In this document: piece after piece, positions 1 through 10,000 of the stretch
Numbering within the stretch: position 1 is the first letter of the stretch
Layout: the number at the start of each line of letters is the position of its first letter
NCBI RefSeq assembly: GCF_014654675.1
Contig: NZ_BNBC01000006.1
Span: 124,001 to 188,000, forward strand
Direction of reading: 5' to 3'
Source of the DNA: Streptomyces spiralis
GTDB lineage: Bacteria; Actinomycetota; Actinomycetes; Streptomycetales; Streptomycetaceae
DNA: 64,000 bases
The notes under the pieces: model-generated
The model's input: only the letters and a program-made list of their open reading frames with translations
The model's database searches: none
Told to the model about the DNA's origin: nothing
Program-made: the position numbers and the translations under genes

Positions 1-1622
1 TCGCCGCTGACAAGCCGTCGCCGCTGGTGAAGGTGCCGACTCCCAAGTCCGCACTGCCCCAGGCCGACCGGCCGAAGCCGCAGTCGCGGTTCGGGGCGAG
101 CACGGCTGCCGACGCCGCCGGGCCTCAGTTCGACGTGGACGGCGACGGCGTCACCGACAACCTCGTCCGGCTCATGGACGGCAGCACCTACGCCTGGCTC
201 AGCACCACGGGCGACTTCACGCCGTACACGATCAACACGTACGACTACGACGAGACGTCCAAGGACATCCTGACGCCCGGCAACCTCGACGTCACCGGCG
301 GACCGGAGATCCTCACCCTCTCCGCGACCGGCACCCTGGCGCTGTACCAGAGCTGGGGATCGGACGGCACGGGGTACGCCACCTGGAGCGGCCAGGGCTG
401 GCAGATCTACAACAAGGTCTTCGCGCCCGGGGACGTGACCGGCGACGGCAAGCCCGACCTGTTCGCCCGCACCTACGACGGCAGCCTGTACCTCTACACG
501 GGCACGGGCAACGTGAGCAACCCGTTCCGCGCGCGGGTCCTGGTGGGCGGCGGCTGGTCGATGTTCGACCAGCTGGTCGGCGCCGGTGACATGAACGGCG
601 ACGGGATCGGCGATGTCGTCGCCCGCACGCCCGCCGGCGACCTGTACTTCTACGCGGGCCGGGGCAACACCACCGCTCCGCTCGCGACCCGGGTCAAGAT
701 CGGCAGCGGCTGGAACACCTACAACCAGATCGTCGCCGCCTACGACTGGAACGGCGACGGACTCGGCGACCTGCTCGGCCGCACCGCCTCCGGTGCCCTG
801 TACTACTACAGGGCCAACGGATCGGGGAACTTCCTCGCACGCCAGCAGGTCGGCACCGGCTTCGAGCCCATCAACCTCTTCGCGGGCAGCGGCGCCAACC
901 CGCAGTTCGGCAAGAACTCGCTGATCGGGCGGAACACTTCAGGCACGCTCTACTGGTACGGCGTGCAGAACAACGGCCAGTTCACCGCCCGCCAGCAGGC
1001 CAGCGCCGACGGCGGCTTCGCCGGCGCCCGCCTGGCCTACGCCTCCTCCCTCGACAAGGACACCTACGCGGACCTGATCGAGCAGTGGAACGGGTCCGTC
1101 TACAACTCCTCCACCGGCGAGCCCATGGCCGGCGGCTGGGGCGGGTACAACCTCTTCCTCGGCCCGGGCGACCTCAACGGTGACGGCAAGGGTGACCTCC
1201 TCGCCCGGGACGGCTCCGGCAACCTGTACCTCCTGCGCGGCAAGGGCGACGGCGCATCCCTCGCCTCGCCGCTCAGGATCGGCGCCGGCTGGAACGCCTA
1301 CAACACCCTGGTGGGCGCGGGCGACTTCACCGGGGACGGTCGTGCCGACATCGTCGCCCGCACGCCGTCCGGCACCCTGTACCTCTACCGCGGTACCGGC
1401 AACAGTTCGGCGCCGTTCGCCGCCAAGACGAAGATCGGCACCGGCTGGCAGCAGTACAACAAGCTGGCCTCCCCCGGCGACATCGACGGGGACAACCGCG
1501 CCGACCTGGTCGCGGTCAACTCCAAGGGCGAGCTGTACCGCTACTCCTCCTACGGACAGGGGAAGTTCAAGACCAGGGCGAAGCTGGGCACCGGCTGGAG
1601 CACCTACAACACCCTGTACTGA
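1..1622 (+). CDS. FG-GAP/VCBS repeat protein, 5' end outside the window
   Basis: The frame is already open at base 3, so the gene begins upstream of the window; a GTG at 27 is in frame but has no clear ribosome site and is probably internal. The visible 540 residues are almost entirely FG-GAP/VCBS beta-propeller repeats. Calcium-binding loops of the type DxxGDGxxDL recur (DVTGDGKPDL, DMNGDGIGDV, DWNGDGLGDL, DLNGDGKGDL, DFTGDGRADI, DIDGDNRADL), each followed by a LYxYxGTGN strand and a G-W-xxYN turn. Such proteins are normally secreted, calcium-stabilised propellers; no catalytic domain is visible here. The last 220 residues closely resemble the C-terminus of the next gene, so the two are likely tandem paralogues. 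A strong hairpin follows the stop. Confidence 0.85.
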   Translation, partial: AADKPSPLVKVPTPKSALPQADRPKPQSRFGASTAADAAGPQFDVDGDGVTDNLVRLMDGSTYAWLSTTGDFTPYTINTYDYDETSKDILTPGNLDVTGGPEILTLSATGTLALYQSWGSDGTGYATWSGQGWQIYNKVFAPGDVTGDGKPDLFARTYDGSLYLYTGTGNVSNPFRARVLVGGGWSMFDQLVGAGDMNGDGIGDVVARTPAGDLYFYAGRGNTTAPLATRVKIGSGWNTYNQIVAAYDWNGDGLGDLLGRTASGALYYYRANGSGNFLARQQVGTGFEPINLFAGSGANPQFGKNSLIGRNTSGTLYWYGVQNNGQFTARQQASADGGFAGARLAYASSLDKDTYADLIEQWNGSVYNSSTGEPMAGGWGGYNLFLGPGDLNGDGKGDLLARDGSGNLYLLRGKGDGASLASPLRIGAGWNAYNTLVGAGDFTGDGRADIVARTPSGTLYLYRGTGNSSAPFAAKTKIGTGWQQYNKLASPGDIDGDNRADLVAVNSKGELYRYSSYGQGKFKTRAKLGTGWSTYNTLY

Positions 1623-1668
1623 CACACCCGGTCCGGTGCCGTCGCCCGACAGCCCGGCACCGAAGAAC

Positions 1669-1711
1669 AGGGGCTTCCCCCGGCACCGCTGTGCCGAGGG
1701 GAGCCCCTTTC
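1669..1711 (+). terminator. Rho-independent-type terminator after the FG-GAP gene
   Basis: An inverted repeat of AGGGGCTTCCCCCGGCAC against GTGCCGAGGGGAGCCCCT leaves only a four-base loop and is followed by TTT. It lies about 46 bases after the stop codon. Confidence 0.75.
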
Positions 1712-2057
1712 TCCTGGACATCACGATCGGCCTTGCCTTCCGGGTGTCGCCGCCCGGGGTGCTGCTGGGACGCGACGAAGGAGGTCTCGACGCGACTGGG
1801 AGACGCGTATCCGACTGTCGCCGAGGACGTCCGCAGCCGCTAGAAGCGCGCAGCGCACCCGTGGCCGAGGATCCGGCAGCACGGTGCCCCGCACGACGCC
1901 AGGGGTCCGACGTGGGCCGCGGTCGGACCTTGAGCGGGTTCGAAACCGCATGTCGAGCGGTGATCCCTCCTGCTACTGTCACCCTGCTCGCGCAGGGCTG
2001 AGCGGCGGTTCCATGAGCGCCCCCCTTGCGTCGATCGCCCTGGGGAGGGACTTTTTC
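1712..2057. other. Intergenic region, weak promoter signals only
   Basis: No convincing gene is visible between the terminator and the second FG-GAP gene. A TACTGT hexamer at 1974-1979 could be a -10 element for the downstream gene, with TGTCGA 17 bases upstream as a poor -35. An imperfect palindrome with a TTCGAA core lies at about 1934-1949. Confidence 0.3.
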
Positions 2058-5000
2058 GTGATTCGTCCGCTGAACAGGCGGGCCAGGCGTCGGCAGCACG
2101 CGCTCGGCCGTACCGCTCTCACCGTCACGCTTGCCGTGACCGCCGGAATCGGCACCGCGGCGGGGACGGCCGTCGCCGACGGCCCCGGCACGTCCACCGG
2201 TCCCGTCGTCATCAGCCCGGGCGCACGCTTCGTGCCCCGCGCCACCATCGTCCTGAACGCCGGCGAGACCGGCTTCCTCACCGCACAGGAGGGTGACGAC
2301 CGCCTCCGCTGGATCGACTACGCCACCGGTGCGACGACCGTCCTCGACCACCGGCTGCCCGAGCCGCTCGACTACAACGTCGACGACTTCCGCTTCACCC
2401 GGTACCCGGCGGACTTCGGCCACGGCTCCGACACCGTCGCCATCTACTCGCAATCCCCGACCCCGCACGTCACGCTCCAGCAGCGGGCCGGCGGCAGCGG
2501 ACCGACATCCACGGTCCCGGTCCCGGAGGACCAGACCTATGTCGCGACCTACGGCGACACCGTCATCACCCGGACCGGTACTGAGAACGCCGTCACCAGC
2601 CTGCACCTCCTGCACCTGGAGAACGGCGAGGTGCGGGACCGGAAACTGGAGGGCCTGCCGGAGGGGTGGAACCTCTCCGTCGGCGAGGGCGACGCCCGCT
2701 CCGTCGCCGTCCGCGGCATCAAGTGGGAGGACACCACGATGTCCCAGGGGTGGTGGGTCGTCGACCTCGCCACCGGGAGCGTGAAGGCGCTCTCCACGCA
2801 AGGCGAGAGCGTCTCCTTCGACCGGGACACCGTCTTCCAGTTCGGCGCCCCGTCCAACGAAGCCGCCCTGGTGTACCGCCGTGACGACCTGGACGCGGAG
2901 CCGACCACCGTCGACCTGCGGGACGTCGCCTCGTACGACGACGTCGTCCGGCCCTTCGGCGGCGGCTTCGTCACCGTGACCCCGCCCAACCCCGGCAACA
3001 ACGAGTACCGGGGCAACGAGCTCGTCCTGCACGACGCCGCAGGGAACTCGAAGTCCCTGCTGGCCGTCGCCTCCACCTCGGTGCGCCGCACGCCGGACGG
3101 CTCGCTCCTGGTGGCCGGCGCGGAGAAGAAGACCTCTTACGGCGCACTCGACTGGGGCTACTACCTCTTCACCCCGGCCGCGGACGGCACCATCACCCGC
3201 AAGCGCCTCGCGGACATCGAGGACCGGGAGGCCAAGCCGGCCGGTATCTCGCTGGGCAGCGGCATCCTCACCACGGCCGACGACTCGCAGTACTACAGCC
3301 CCGGCACCTACATCGGCGGCTATCGGAGCACCTGGCTGAAGACCTCCGGCCGTCCGGAGGAACTGAACTCGACCGTCGACGGTCTCGTGTCCGGCCGGGA
3401 CGACGACGGCTGCAGCCCCACCTACGGCACCTACTGCGTCACCATGTTCGCGAGCGGCGACGGGTACCACGGCCGCAAGGCCGCGACCGAGCAGGACGCC
3501 ACCATGCTCTACCGGAACGGCGCCGCCACGTGGGGTCCGAGGGTGACCTCCGGACTCTCCAGCCCGCAACTCGTCGACCTTTCCGGCCGGTTCGGCATCG
3601 TGAACCAGGCGTCGGGCAGCCGGCAGGCAGTCCTCCAGTTCAAGGACGCCGACACCGGGAGCGTGCTGCTGAACCGGGAGCCGGTCGCGGCCTCCGTGTG
3701 GGGCAACACCCTGTGGAGCGCCCTCGGCCGGTGGGACGACACCAGTTCGGGCGTGCCGACCGGAGTGACCGCGAAGAACCTGTCGACGGGCGCCGCCGGT
3801 GACTCCTTCGACGCGGGGTGCGTCCCCAGCGACCTCCAGGCCGTCGGCCGTTGGGTGTACTGGCGGTGCAGCGACTACTGGGGCTCCTTCAAGGGCGCCG
3901 GTGTCTACGACCGGCAGGCCAAGCGCTCCCTGAAGCTCGGGGCCGACGAGACGCTTCTCGGCGACGGCTACCTGGTGCACCGCTCGGACGCGGCCGGCCT
4001 CACCCTCGTCGACCTGCACAACGGCCTCCCGACCAGCGGCAAGGAGGCGGACCTGCCCCAGCGCGTCGTCGCCACCGCCGCCGAGCTCGGCGACCGGACC
4101 GGGCGCCGGTCCGGGTGGACCGTCGACCGCTTCGGCGGTCACATCGCCTACACGGGCGGGGACCGCCGGGTGCGGATCGTGCCGTCCGGCGTTCCGGCCT
4201 CCCGGATCGCCGTCATCGACTCCGACACGCCTGCCATGGACGCCAAGGCCGGTGCGTGGAAGCCGCGTTGGTGGCTGTCGAAGCCGGCGGCCGCGTGGTC
4301 GCTGACGCTGAGGAACAAGGCGACCGGGAAGACCGTGCGGACGCTCTCCGGCGGGGAGGCCCGCGGGCTGATCGCGCCGTCGTGGGACGGCAAGGACACG
4401 GCCGGGAAGTACGTCCCGAACGGGGCCTACACCTGGACCCTGACCGCGAAGCCCGCCGACGGCGTTCAGGCGGACCTCTCCGTCTCCGGGACGGTGCCGG
4501 TGACCGGCGGGGCCGCCGTATGGCGGGACATGGCCGGTGACGACGGTTTCGGCGACCTGCTGGCGATGGACACGACCGGGGCCATGTCGATGTACCGGGG
4601 CACCGGGACCGGTGCGCTGTCGTCACGTGTCGCCGGGTCCGGCGGCACGTTCGCCACCAACTCCGTGCTCGTGCCCGTCGGGGACGTGAACGGGGACCGG
4701 TGCGCCGATGTGCTCGTGCGGGTGGGTGACCAGCTGCGGGCGTATCGGCCGGGGTGCGGGAAGATCGTCACCGCCTCCTCGCCGTACACGCTGATCGGAG
4801 CCGGCTGGGGCCAGTACGACCAGCTGACGTCGCCGGGTGATGCCAACGGTGACGGCTTCGTCGACCTGATCGCCCGCCAGGCCTCCACCGGTGACATGTA
4901 CTTCTACGCCGGTACGGCCGATCACCGGCTGAAGGCCCGGCTGCGCATCGGGACGAACTGGAAGCTGTACAAGCGGATCGTCGGCGCCGGGGACCTGAAC

Positions 5001-5288
5001 GGGGACGGGCGGGGCGACCTGCTCGGGGTCGACTCGGCCGGTGTGCTGTGGCGGTACTACGGGACCTCCACCGGTGGCGTGACCCCACGGGTGCGGGTCG
5101 GCGGCGGGTGGAACGTCTACTCCGCTCTCGTCGGAACCGGTGACCTGTCCGGTGACGGACGCGCCGATCTCGTGGCACGGGACACCACCGGAAAGCTGTG
5201 GCGGTACACCTCCACGGGGGCCGGCACGTACAGCACCCGGGTCCTGATCGGCACCGGCGGCTGGAACGGGTTCAAGGCACTGTTCTGA
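2058..5288 (+). CDS. Secreted FG-GAP repeat protein with FlgD-like Ig domain
   Basis: GTG at 2058 is chosen because GGGAGGGA ends seven bases before it and the product then opens with a typical Sec signal: basic RRARRRQH, a hydrophobic stretch LTVTLAVTAGIGTAAGTA, and cleavage near AVADG. The 1076-residue product has a long N-terminal region (about 60-730) of beta-strand-rich, propeller-like sequence. A FlgD/Vpr-type Ig-like domain follows near 740-830 (LRNKATGKTVRTLSGG...SWDGKDTAGKYVPNGAYTWTLTA). Several FG-GAP repeats close the protein (DVNGDRCADVLVR, DANGDGFVDLIAR, DLNGDGRGDLLG, DLSGDGRADLVAR). It is probably extracellular, for binding or scaffolding; no enzymatic motif was recognised. An upstream frame extension to 1884 has no ribosome site and was not used. 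Confidence 0.88.
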   Translation: MIRPLNRRARRRQHALGRTALTVTLAVTAGIGTAAGTAVADGPGTSTGPVVISPGARFVPRATIVLNAGETGFLTAQEGDDRLRWIDYATGATTVLDHRLPEPLDYNVDDFRFTRYPADFGHGSDTVAIYSQSPTPHVTLQQRAGGSGPTSTVPVPEDQTYVATYGDTVITRTGTENAVTSLHLLHLENGEVRDRKLEGLPEGWNLSVGEGDARSVAVRGIKWEDTTMSQGWWVVDLATGSVKALSTQGESVSFDRDTVFQFGAPSNEAALVYRRDDLDAEPTTVDLRDVASYDDVVRPFGGGFVTVTPPNPGNNEYRGNELVLHDAAGNSKSLLAVASTSVRRTPDGSLLVAGAEKKTSYGALDWGYYLFTPAADGTITRKRLADIEDREAKPAGISLGSGILTTADDSQYYSPGTYIGGYRSTWLKTSGRPEELNSTVDGLVSGRDDDGCSPTYGTYCVTMFASGDGYHGRKAATEQDATMLYRNGAATWGPRVTSGLSSPQLVDLSGRFGIVNQASGSRQAVLQFKDADTGSVLLNREPVAASVWGNTLWSALGRWDDTSSGVPTGVTAKNLSTGAAGDSFDAGCVPSDLQAVGRWVYWRCSDYWGSFKGAGVYDRQAKRSLKLGADETLLGDGYLVHRSDAAGLTLVDLHNGLPTSGKEADLPQRVVATAAELGDRTGRRSGWTVDRFGGHIAYTGGDRRVRIVPSGVPASRIAVIDSDTPAMDAKAGAWKPRWWLSKPAAAWSLTLRNKATGKTVRTLSGGEARGLIAPSWDGKDTAGKYVPNGAYTWTLTAKPADGVQADLSVSGTVPVTGGAAVWRDMAGDDGFGDLLAMDTTGAMSMYRGTGTGALSSRVAGSGGTFATNSVLVPVGDVNGDRCADVLVRVGDQLRAYRPGCGKIVTASSPYTLIGAGWGQYDQLTSPGDANGDGFVDLIARQASTGDMYFYAGTADHRLKARLRIGTNWKLYKRIVGAGDLNGDGRGDLLGVDSAGVLWRYYGTSTGGVTPRVRVGGGWNVYSALVGTGDLSGDGRADLVARDTTGKLWRYTSTGAGTYSTRVLIGTGGWNGFKALF

Positions 5289-5433
5289 CAGGTGACGGTC
5301 CAGCTGTGCGGGAACACCGACGCACCGCAGCGGACGGGCTGAACGCCCGGGGTACGAGGCCCTGGGACTCGTCGGATCGCGCCACTTCCGCGCTCCACTG
5401 GCACAGTCGATCGAATGCGGCCGCGGGCGGCCA

Positions 5434-5454
5434 CGGCCCCTGCCCCTGGGGCCG
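5434..5454. terminator. Possible hairpin terminator between convergent genes
   Basis: CGGCCCC and GGGGCCG form a 7-bp stem around a 7-base loop, in the 214-base gap between two converging genes. There is no T-run, which is common for streptomycete terminators, so the call is weak. Confidence 0.35.
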
Positions 5455-5502
5455 ATCCAGACAGAGCGCCTGTAGGGGCGCCGCACCGGTCGCCCCGTCC
5501 GG

Positions 5503-6906
5503 TCAGCGGCCGGTCACCTGGGGAGCCCACTCGCAGGCCTCGATCGCGGCCTCCAGCAGCGCGCGTTCGGTCGGGGTGAGGGGGTAGGGGGCCGCCGGAC
5601 CGAGGGAGGGGTCCAGGTGGGGGCGGACTCGGTCGGCGTCAGCAGGGGTCAGGCTGAGGAGCGGCTTCACCAGGATGTTGAGGGGATGCTCCAGGTCCTG
5701 GACGACGGTGGTGTAGAACGAGTCCGGGCCCCGGGTGGGGGTCGCGAGGCCGCCCTCGTAGACCGCCAGTCGTCCGTAGGGCGCCGAGGCGAATCTGCCG
5801 ATGGCGCGCGAGCCGCGCAGGTCGTCGTCCTTGTTGTCGGGGCCCGTGGGCACCAGGAACTCCGGGGAGTCGGTGCGCTGGAGGGTGGCCATGTCGTAGT
5901 GGTAGTTGACGTTGCCGCCCTCCGCCACCAGCAGGTTCCACGCGGCCACCGGGTTGAGCCGGAAGATCGTGCGCGGCGTGGAGTCCCAGCCCGAGTACAG
6001 GCCCCGGAGCCGGCCGCCGATGATCTGCCAGCGGTACAGGCCCTTGTCCCGGCCGGCGGTCACGATGGAGTCGCCGGTGAAGGTGATCGCGTTGAACTCT
6101 CCGTGCCGCACGGACTCCGTCACGAGGTCGTACAGCGGCTGCAGCCGGCTGTCGGTGACCAGCAGCCGGGAGTCGTCCGCGAAGGCGATCCGGGTGCCGG
6201 TGGCGTCGACGGCGAACAGGTCGGCGCGGCGCAGGCCGTACTCCCGCAGATCGAGCTGCTCCTGCTCGCCGTCCGCGAGGGCGAGGGCGACGCCGAGCAG
6301 CTTGGTGCCCACGACCCACCCCGTGGCGGTCGGCTCCACCACCGCGTCCAGCAGCCCGCCTCCCGAGGCGAGGACGGCCTCGCGGCCGGGGGTGTACTCG
6401 ACGATCTCCGTGTCACCGCGGTAGCCGCCGCTGTCGAACTCCCGGCGGGCGATGACGGTTTCGCTGTCGAGCGCGCACAACGACCAGTGCTGGGCCGGGC
6501 CTTCGTACAGCGTGTTCCGTACGCCCGTGCGGTCGGCCGTGACGACACGGGAGGTGTGCGGGTCGCGGCCCGTGGTGTCGAGCGCCACCACGGGATGGCG
6601 GACGCAGAAGCCGGCCGGGTTCGCGAAGCCCATCGTGGTGGGCAGCCGCACGGTCGTACGCTGGAACAGGTCCGCGCCGAGCCGGGCCGCCTCCTTGGTG
6701 TCGATGCCGGTGAGCACGGCGGCGAGCCGGGCGTCGGCGTCCGACGGCGGGGCCCACTTGCGGAGTTTCAGATGCGCCGCCGCGGCCACCGCCTGCGGCA
6801 GCGGCGAGGACAGAATCTGCCACCACAGGCCGCGCCAGTCGCCTCTGCGGGCCATCTTGCGCGCCTGACCGGCCGGATCCGAGCCTCCACTGATGCGTGG
6901 GATCAC
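5503..6906 (-). CDS. Hypothetical beta-propeller-like protein beside the NACHT gene
   Basis: The 467-residue product is not recognised as a named family. It is cytosolic-looking, with no signal peptide or membrane segment. An N-terminal helical part (about 1-75) precedes strand-rich repeats resembling a degenerate WD40/propeller: VALDTTGRD, WSLCALDSETVIARREFD, FAVDATGTRIAFADDSRLLVTDS and ITFTGDSIVTAGRDKGLYRWQI, the last being close to a WD-type blade. The C-terminus has a helical tail (LTPTERALLEAAIEACEWAP). It lies 124 bases downstream of and co-oriented with the protease-NACHT gene, and the gap holds a cluster of GTAC palindromes. It could be a target-recognition or scaffold component of that module, or an independent gene; the link is inference from position only. 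Confidence 0.7.
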   Translation of the reverse strand: MIPRISGGSDPAGQARKMARRGDWRGLWWQILSSPLPQAVAAAAHLKLRKWAPPSDADARLAAVLTGIDTKEAARLGADLFQRTTVRLPTTMGFANPAGFCVRHPVVALDTTGRDPHTSRVVTADRTGVRNTLYEGPAQHWSLCALDSETVIARREFDSGGYRGDTEIVEYTPGREAVLASGGGLLDAVVEPTATGWVVGTKLLGVALALADGEQEQLDLREYGLRRADLFAVDATGTRIAFADDSRLLVTDSRLQPLYDLVTESVRHGEFNAITFTGDSIVTAGRDKGLYRWQIIGGRLRGLYSGWDSTPRTIFRLNPVAAWNLLVAEGGNVNYHYDMATLQRTDSPEFLVPTGPDNKDDDLRGSRAIGRFASAPYGRLAVYEGGLATPTRGPDSFYTTVVQDLEHPLNILVKPLLSLTPADADRVRPHLDPSLGPAAPYPLTPTERALLEAAIEACEWAPQVTGR

Positions 6907-6950
6907 CCTGTGTCGCCTCCCCGTTGGTGTACATCCGCGGCCGGACGCGC

Positions 6951-6999
6951 GTACGGACTCCGTACGGCGTCGTAGGACGTCCGCTGTACGGCGCCGTAC
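6951..6999. promoter_or_regulatory. Cluster of GTAC-centred palindromes upstream of the propeller gene
   Basis: GTACGGACTCCGTAC (6951-6965) and GTACGGCGCCGTAC (6986-6999) are perfect inverted repeats 20 bases apart, and two further GTACG copies flank them. They fill the gap between the NACHT gene and the next co-oriented gene. They may be operator sites or an RNA structure that separates the two genes. Confidence 0.4.
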
Positions 7000-7030
7000 G
7001 ACGCTCGTACGGACCGGCTTTCCCGCTGTG

Positions 7031-10000
7031 TCACACCGAGAACCATCCGCCCGGCCTGATGTCCACGCCGAGCTTCCGCAGCGTGGCCTCCTTCAGCTTC
7101 GGGTCGAAGTCGCCGATGGCGCCGGCCGCATGGACCCGTACGGAACGCCCCGCCTCCGGGGACTCCGCCAGTTCCCGCAGCAGGCGCAGCCCCTCCTCCC
7201 GGTCCACGCCCGCAAGGGCGCGCGCGGCGCTCACCCGGCTCTCCCCGTCCGACTCGGCGACGTGCTCGCGCAGCAGACGCAGCCCGGCCTCCCGGTCGCG
7301 GCGGGCCAGCAGCACGGCGGCCCGGAGGCGCGGCCCGGCGTCCCAGCCCGGCTCCCGGGCCAGCCCGGCCAGCAGGGGCTCGCCCTCCGCCGGTGCGTAG
7401 TGGGCGAGTTCGGCCGCCGCCCGCAGCCGGTGCTGGGGCTCCTGGCCGGTGGCGCGGGCGATGACGCCGAGAATCCGTACCCCCTCCTCGCGGTCGTGCT
7501 GCGGGAGCAGCACCGCGGCGTCGCAGCTGTACCGGCCGGGCAGGGCGCCGCCGGCGAAGTCGCGCAGGAGGGGGACGCCGGCGGGGTCGTAGCGGGCGAG
7601 CCGGTGAGCCGCCTCGACGCGGTAGCCGGCGTCGACGCGCTCGTCGCGGGCGATGCGTTCGAGGAGCAGCGTCGCCTCGGCGCGTTCCTGGTCGCCGGGT
7701 TCGGCGAACGCGGCCAGCGCGTCGGCCGCGAACACCCGGCAGTCCGCGAAGAAGCGCCCGTCGGCGGCGAACCGGCGCAGCCAGTCGGTTCCGGCGGCCC
7801 GGTCGTGGGCGCGCAGCCCGAGGGCCGCCTCGACGCGGGCCAGGTCGGGGCAGTGGGGGTTGGCGACCAGCGCGCGCAGCCGGGTGATGCCCCCGGGCGT
7901 GTCGTGCTCGGCGAGCCGGGCGGCGGCCTGGGCGCAGTAGCGGGACGTGGTGTCGTCCGCGAACCGGGTGAGCAGTGCGGTGCCCGCGTCCCGGTCGGCG
8001 TGCGCCAGGTGGGCCGCCGCGCCGATCCGCAGGTGCAGGGGGAACGACGTGTCCTCGGCGAAGCCGCGCAGCAGCCCGGTGCCGCGGGGGTCGTGGCCGG
8101 CCAGCGCCGCCGCGGCGTTGACCCGGTCGACCGGTACGGAGTCCGGGTCGGTCGCCATGTCGTGCAGGCGGCGCTGCTGCCCGGGCAGGTGGGCGAGTGC
8201 CGTATGGGTCTGCTGCCAGTCGTGGACGACGGGGGCCGTGTCCGGCTCCCGCTCGTCGGGGTGCCGCCAGAGGGTCTCGAGGATCCGGTCGCGGGTCTCG
8301 TCGTCGCACATGCCCTCCGCGAGCAGCCATGCCGCCTGCTCCACCCGCCGGGGGTCGGCGGCCAGCACACGGACCAGTTCGCGCTGGAGCTCGGCCGGCC
8401 GGCGGTCGAAGGCGAACAGCGCGGCGACGCGGGTGTCGGCGTCGGCCAGGGCGTCGCCCCAGGCGTCCGGGTCGGTGCCGAGGCGGGCCCGGTAGTGCTC
8501 CGCGGCCAGGTACTCGGCGAACGTCCGGTGCAGGAAGCGGGGATCCGGCCCGTGGACGTCGACGACGAGGCCGGTGGCGTCGAGCAGCGCCGCGACCGTG
8601 CGGTGCTCGGCCGGGTCGTCCGTGGCGGGCGTGGGCAGGTCGTGCGCGCGGTGCGTGGCCGGCTCGGCCGTGCCGGGCGCGGCCGGATCGTCGTCGTCCG
8701 GCCGGCCGGTCAGCAGCCGTGCGGCGGCCCGGGGCAACGGCGTGCCGTGGTGCAGGTACGCGTCGGCCAGGTCCCCGAGGAAGCCGCGCAGGGCGGTGGT
8801 GACGGCGGCGTGGGCCGGCGCGTCGCGGGCGTAGCGCTCGCGCAGCCGGCCGAGGAGCTCCTCGACACGGTCCCGCAGCCAGGGTTCGTACGGGTCCTGC
8901 CGCTGCGGGAAGCGGCCGAGGAACTCCGCCACGGCCCGCGCGTACAGGTCGACGCGGCGGCCCCGCAGGTGCGGCTGCCCGCCCGGGTCGAAGTACTGGC
9001 CGACCGCAAGCTGCGCGAGCAGGGGCAGCCGCACCAGGTCGAGTACGTTGCCGGCGCGCACGTACGCCAGGAACTCCGCGGCGCGGACGGCGGCCCGCTC
9101 GCGGATCACGGGGTCGGCGAGCCGGTCGGCGCCGCCCGTCTGGTGGGCCATGACGAACCGGTGCAACTGTTCGTCGGAGAACGGCTGGAGGCGGAACTCC
9201 GTGACGCCGACGCCGGTGAGGCTGCGCCAGGTGCTGTCGTGCAGAGCGCGGGTGGACAGCATCAGGCGGCGCTCCATGCCGGGGCCGCCGGTGCTCTCCC
9301 GGGCCGTGGCGAGCAGCAGCTCCACCACCTGCCGCCAGTCCTCGGGCCGGGTCACCTCGTCCAGCGCGTCGACCAGCACCAGCACCCGGGCACCCGGCAC
9401 GGGCGGGCCGGCCTCCAGCAGCACGCGCGCCCGGGGCCGGACGGCCGCGGCGAGGGAGTCCTTGCCCACCAGTTCCCGCGCGGCGATCCGCAGCGGCAGC
9501 AGCGGCCCGAAGGGGGCCTCGCCGGGCCCCTGGCCCCGGGTCGCACCGCGCCACCACCGCCAGGCGGTGACCTCGACGTGCTCCAGCAGGCTGGACTTGC
9601 CCACGCCCGGCTGGCCGGTGACGGCGATGTGCCGGACCGTGGGGTCGGCGAGGAGGCGGCCGACGGACATCGGCTGCCCGGTGACCCGGAGGGAATGGTG
9701 GCCCTCGCTTCCGGAGGCCGGCCCCGAGGGCGGCGCGGCCGGGCCCTGGGTATCGCGGTCCGTGGTCGTGTCGAGGTACTGCTGGGTGTAGACACGGGCG
9801 AGCTCGCCGGGCTCGGTGGCCCGGTAGGTGAGGCCGCCGCGGTCGCGTACGGCGTCGGCCTCGGGCGCGGCATCGAGCAGCTCGGGCGGCAGCAGCGGGC
9901 GGTGGCGGCGCTGCCGCCAGGCACGGACCGGGGAGGTCCAGCCCGTTGCCGTACGGCGGGGCGGCGGGGTGTCCGACGATGCGGGCCGACGGCCCGGCTC

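Noticed and set aside
939..4142. A long minus-strand open frame (over 1000 codons) opposite the FG-GAP genes
   Set aside because: Its codon third-position GC pattern is inverted, the product is low-complexity and repetitive, and real protein repeats with calcium motifs are on the plus strand. It is a GC-rich shadow.
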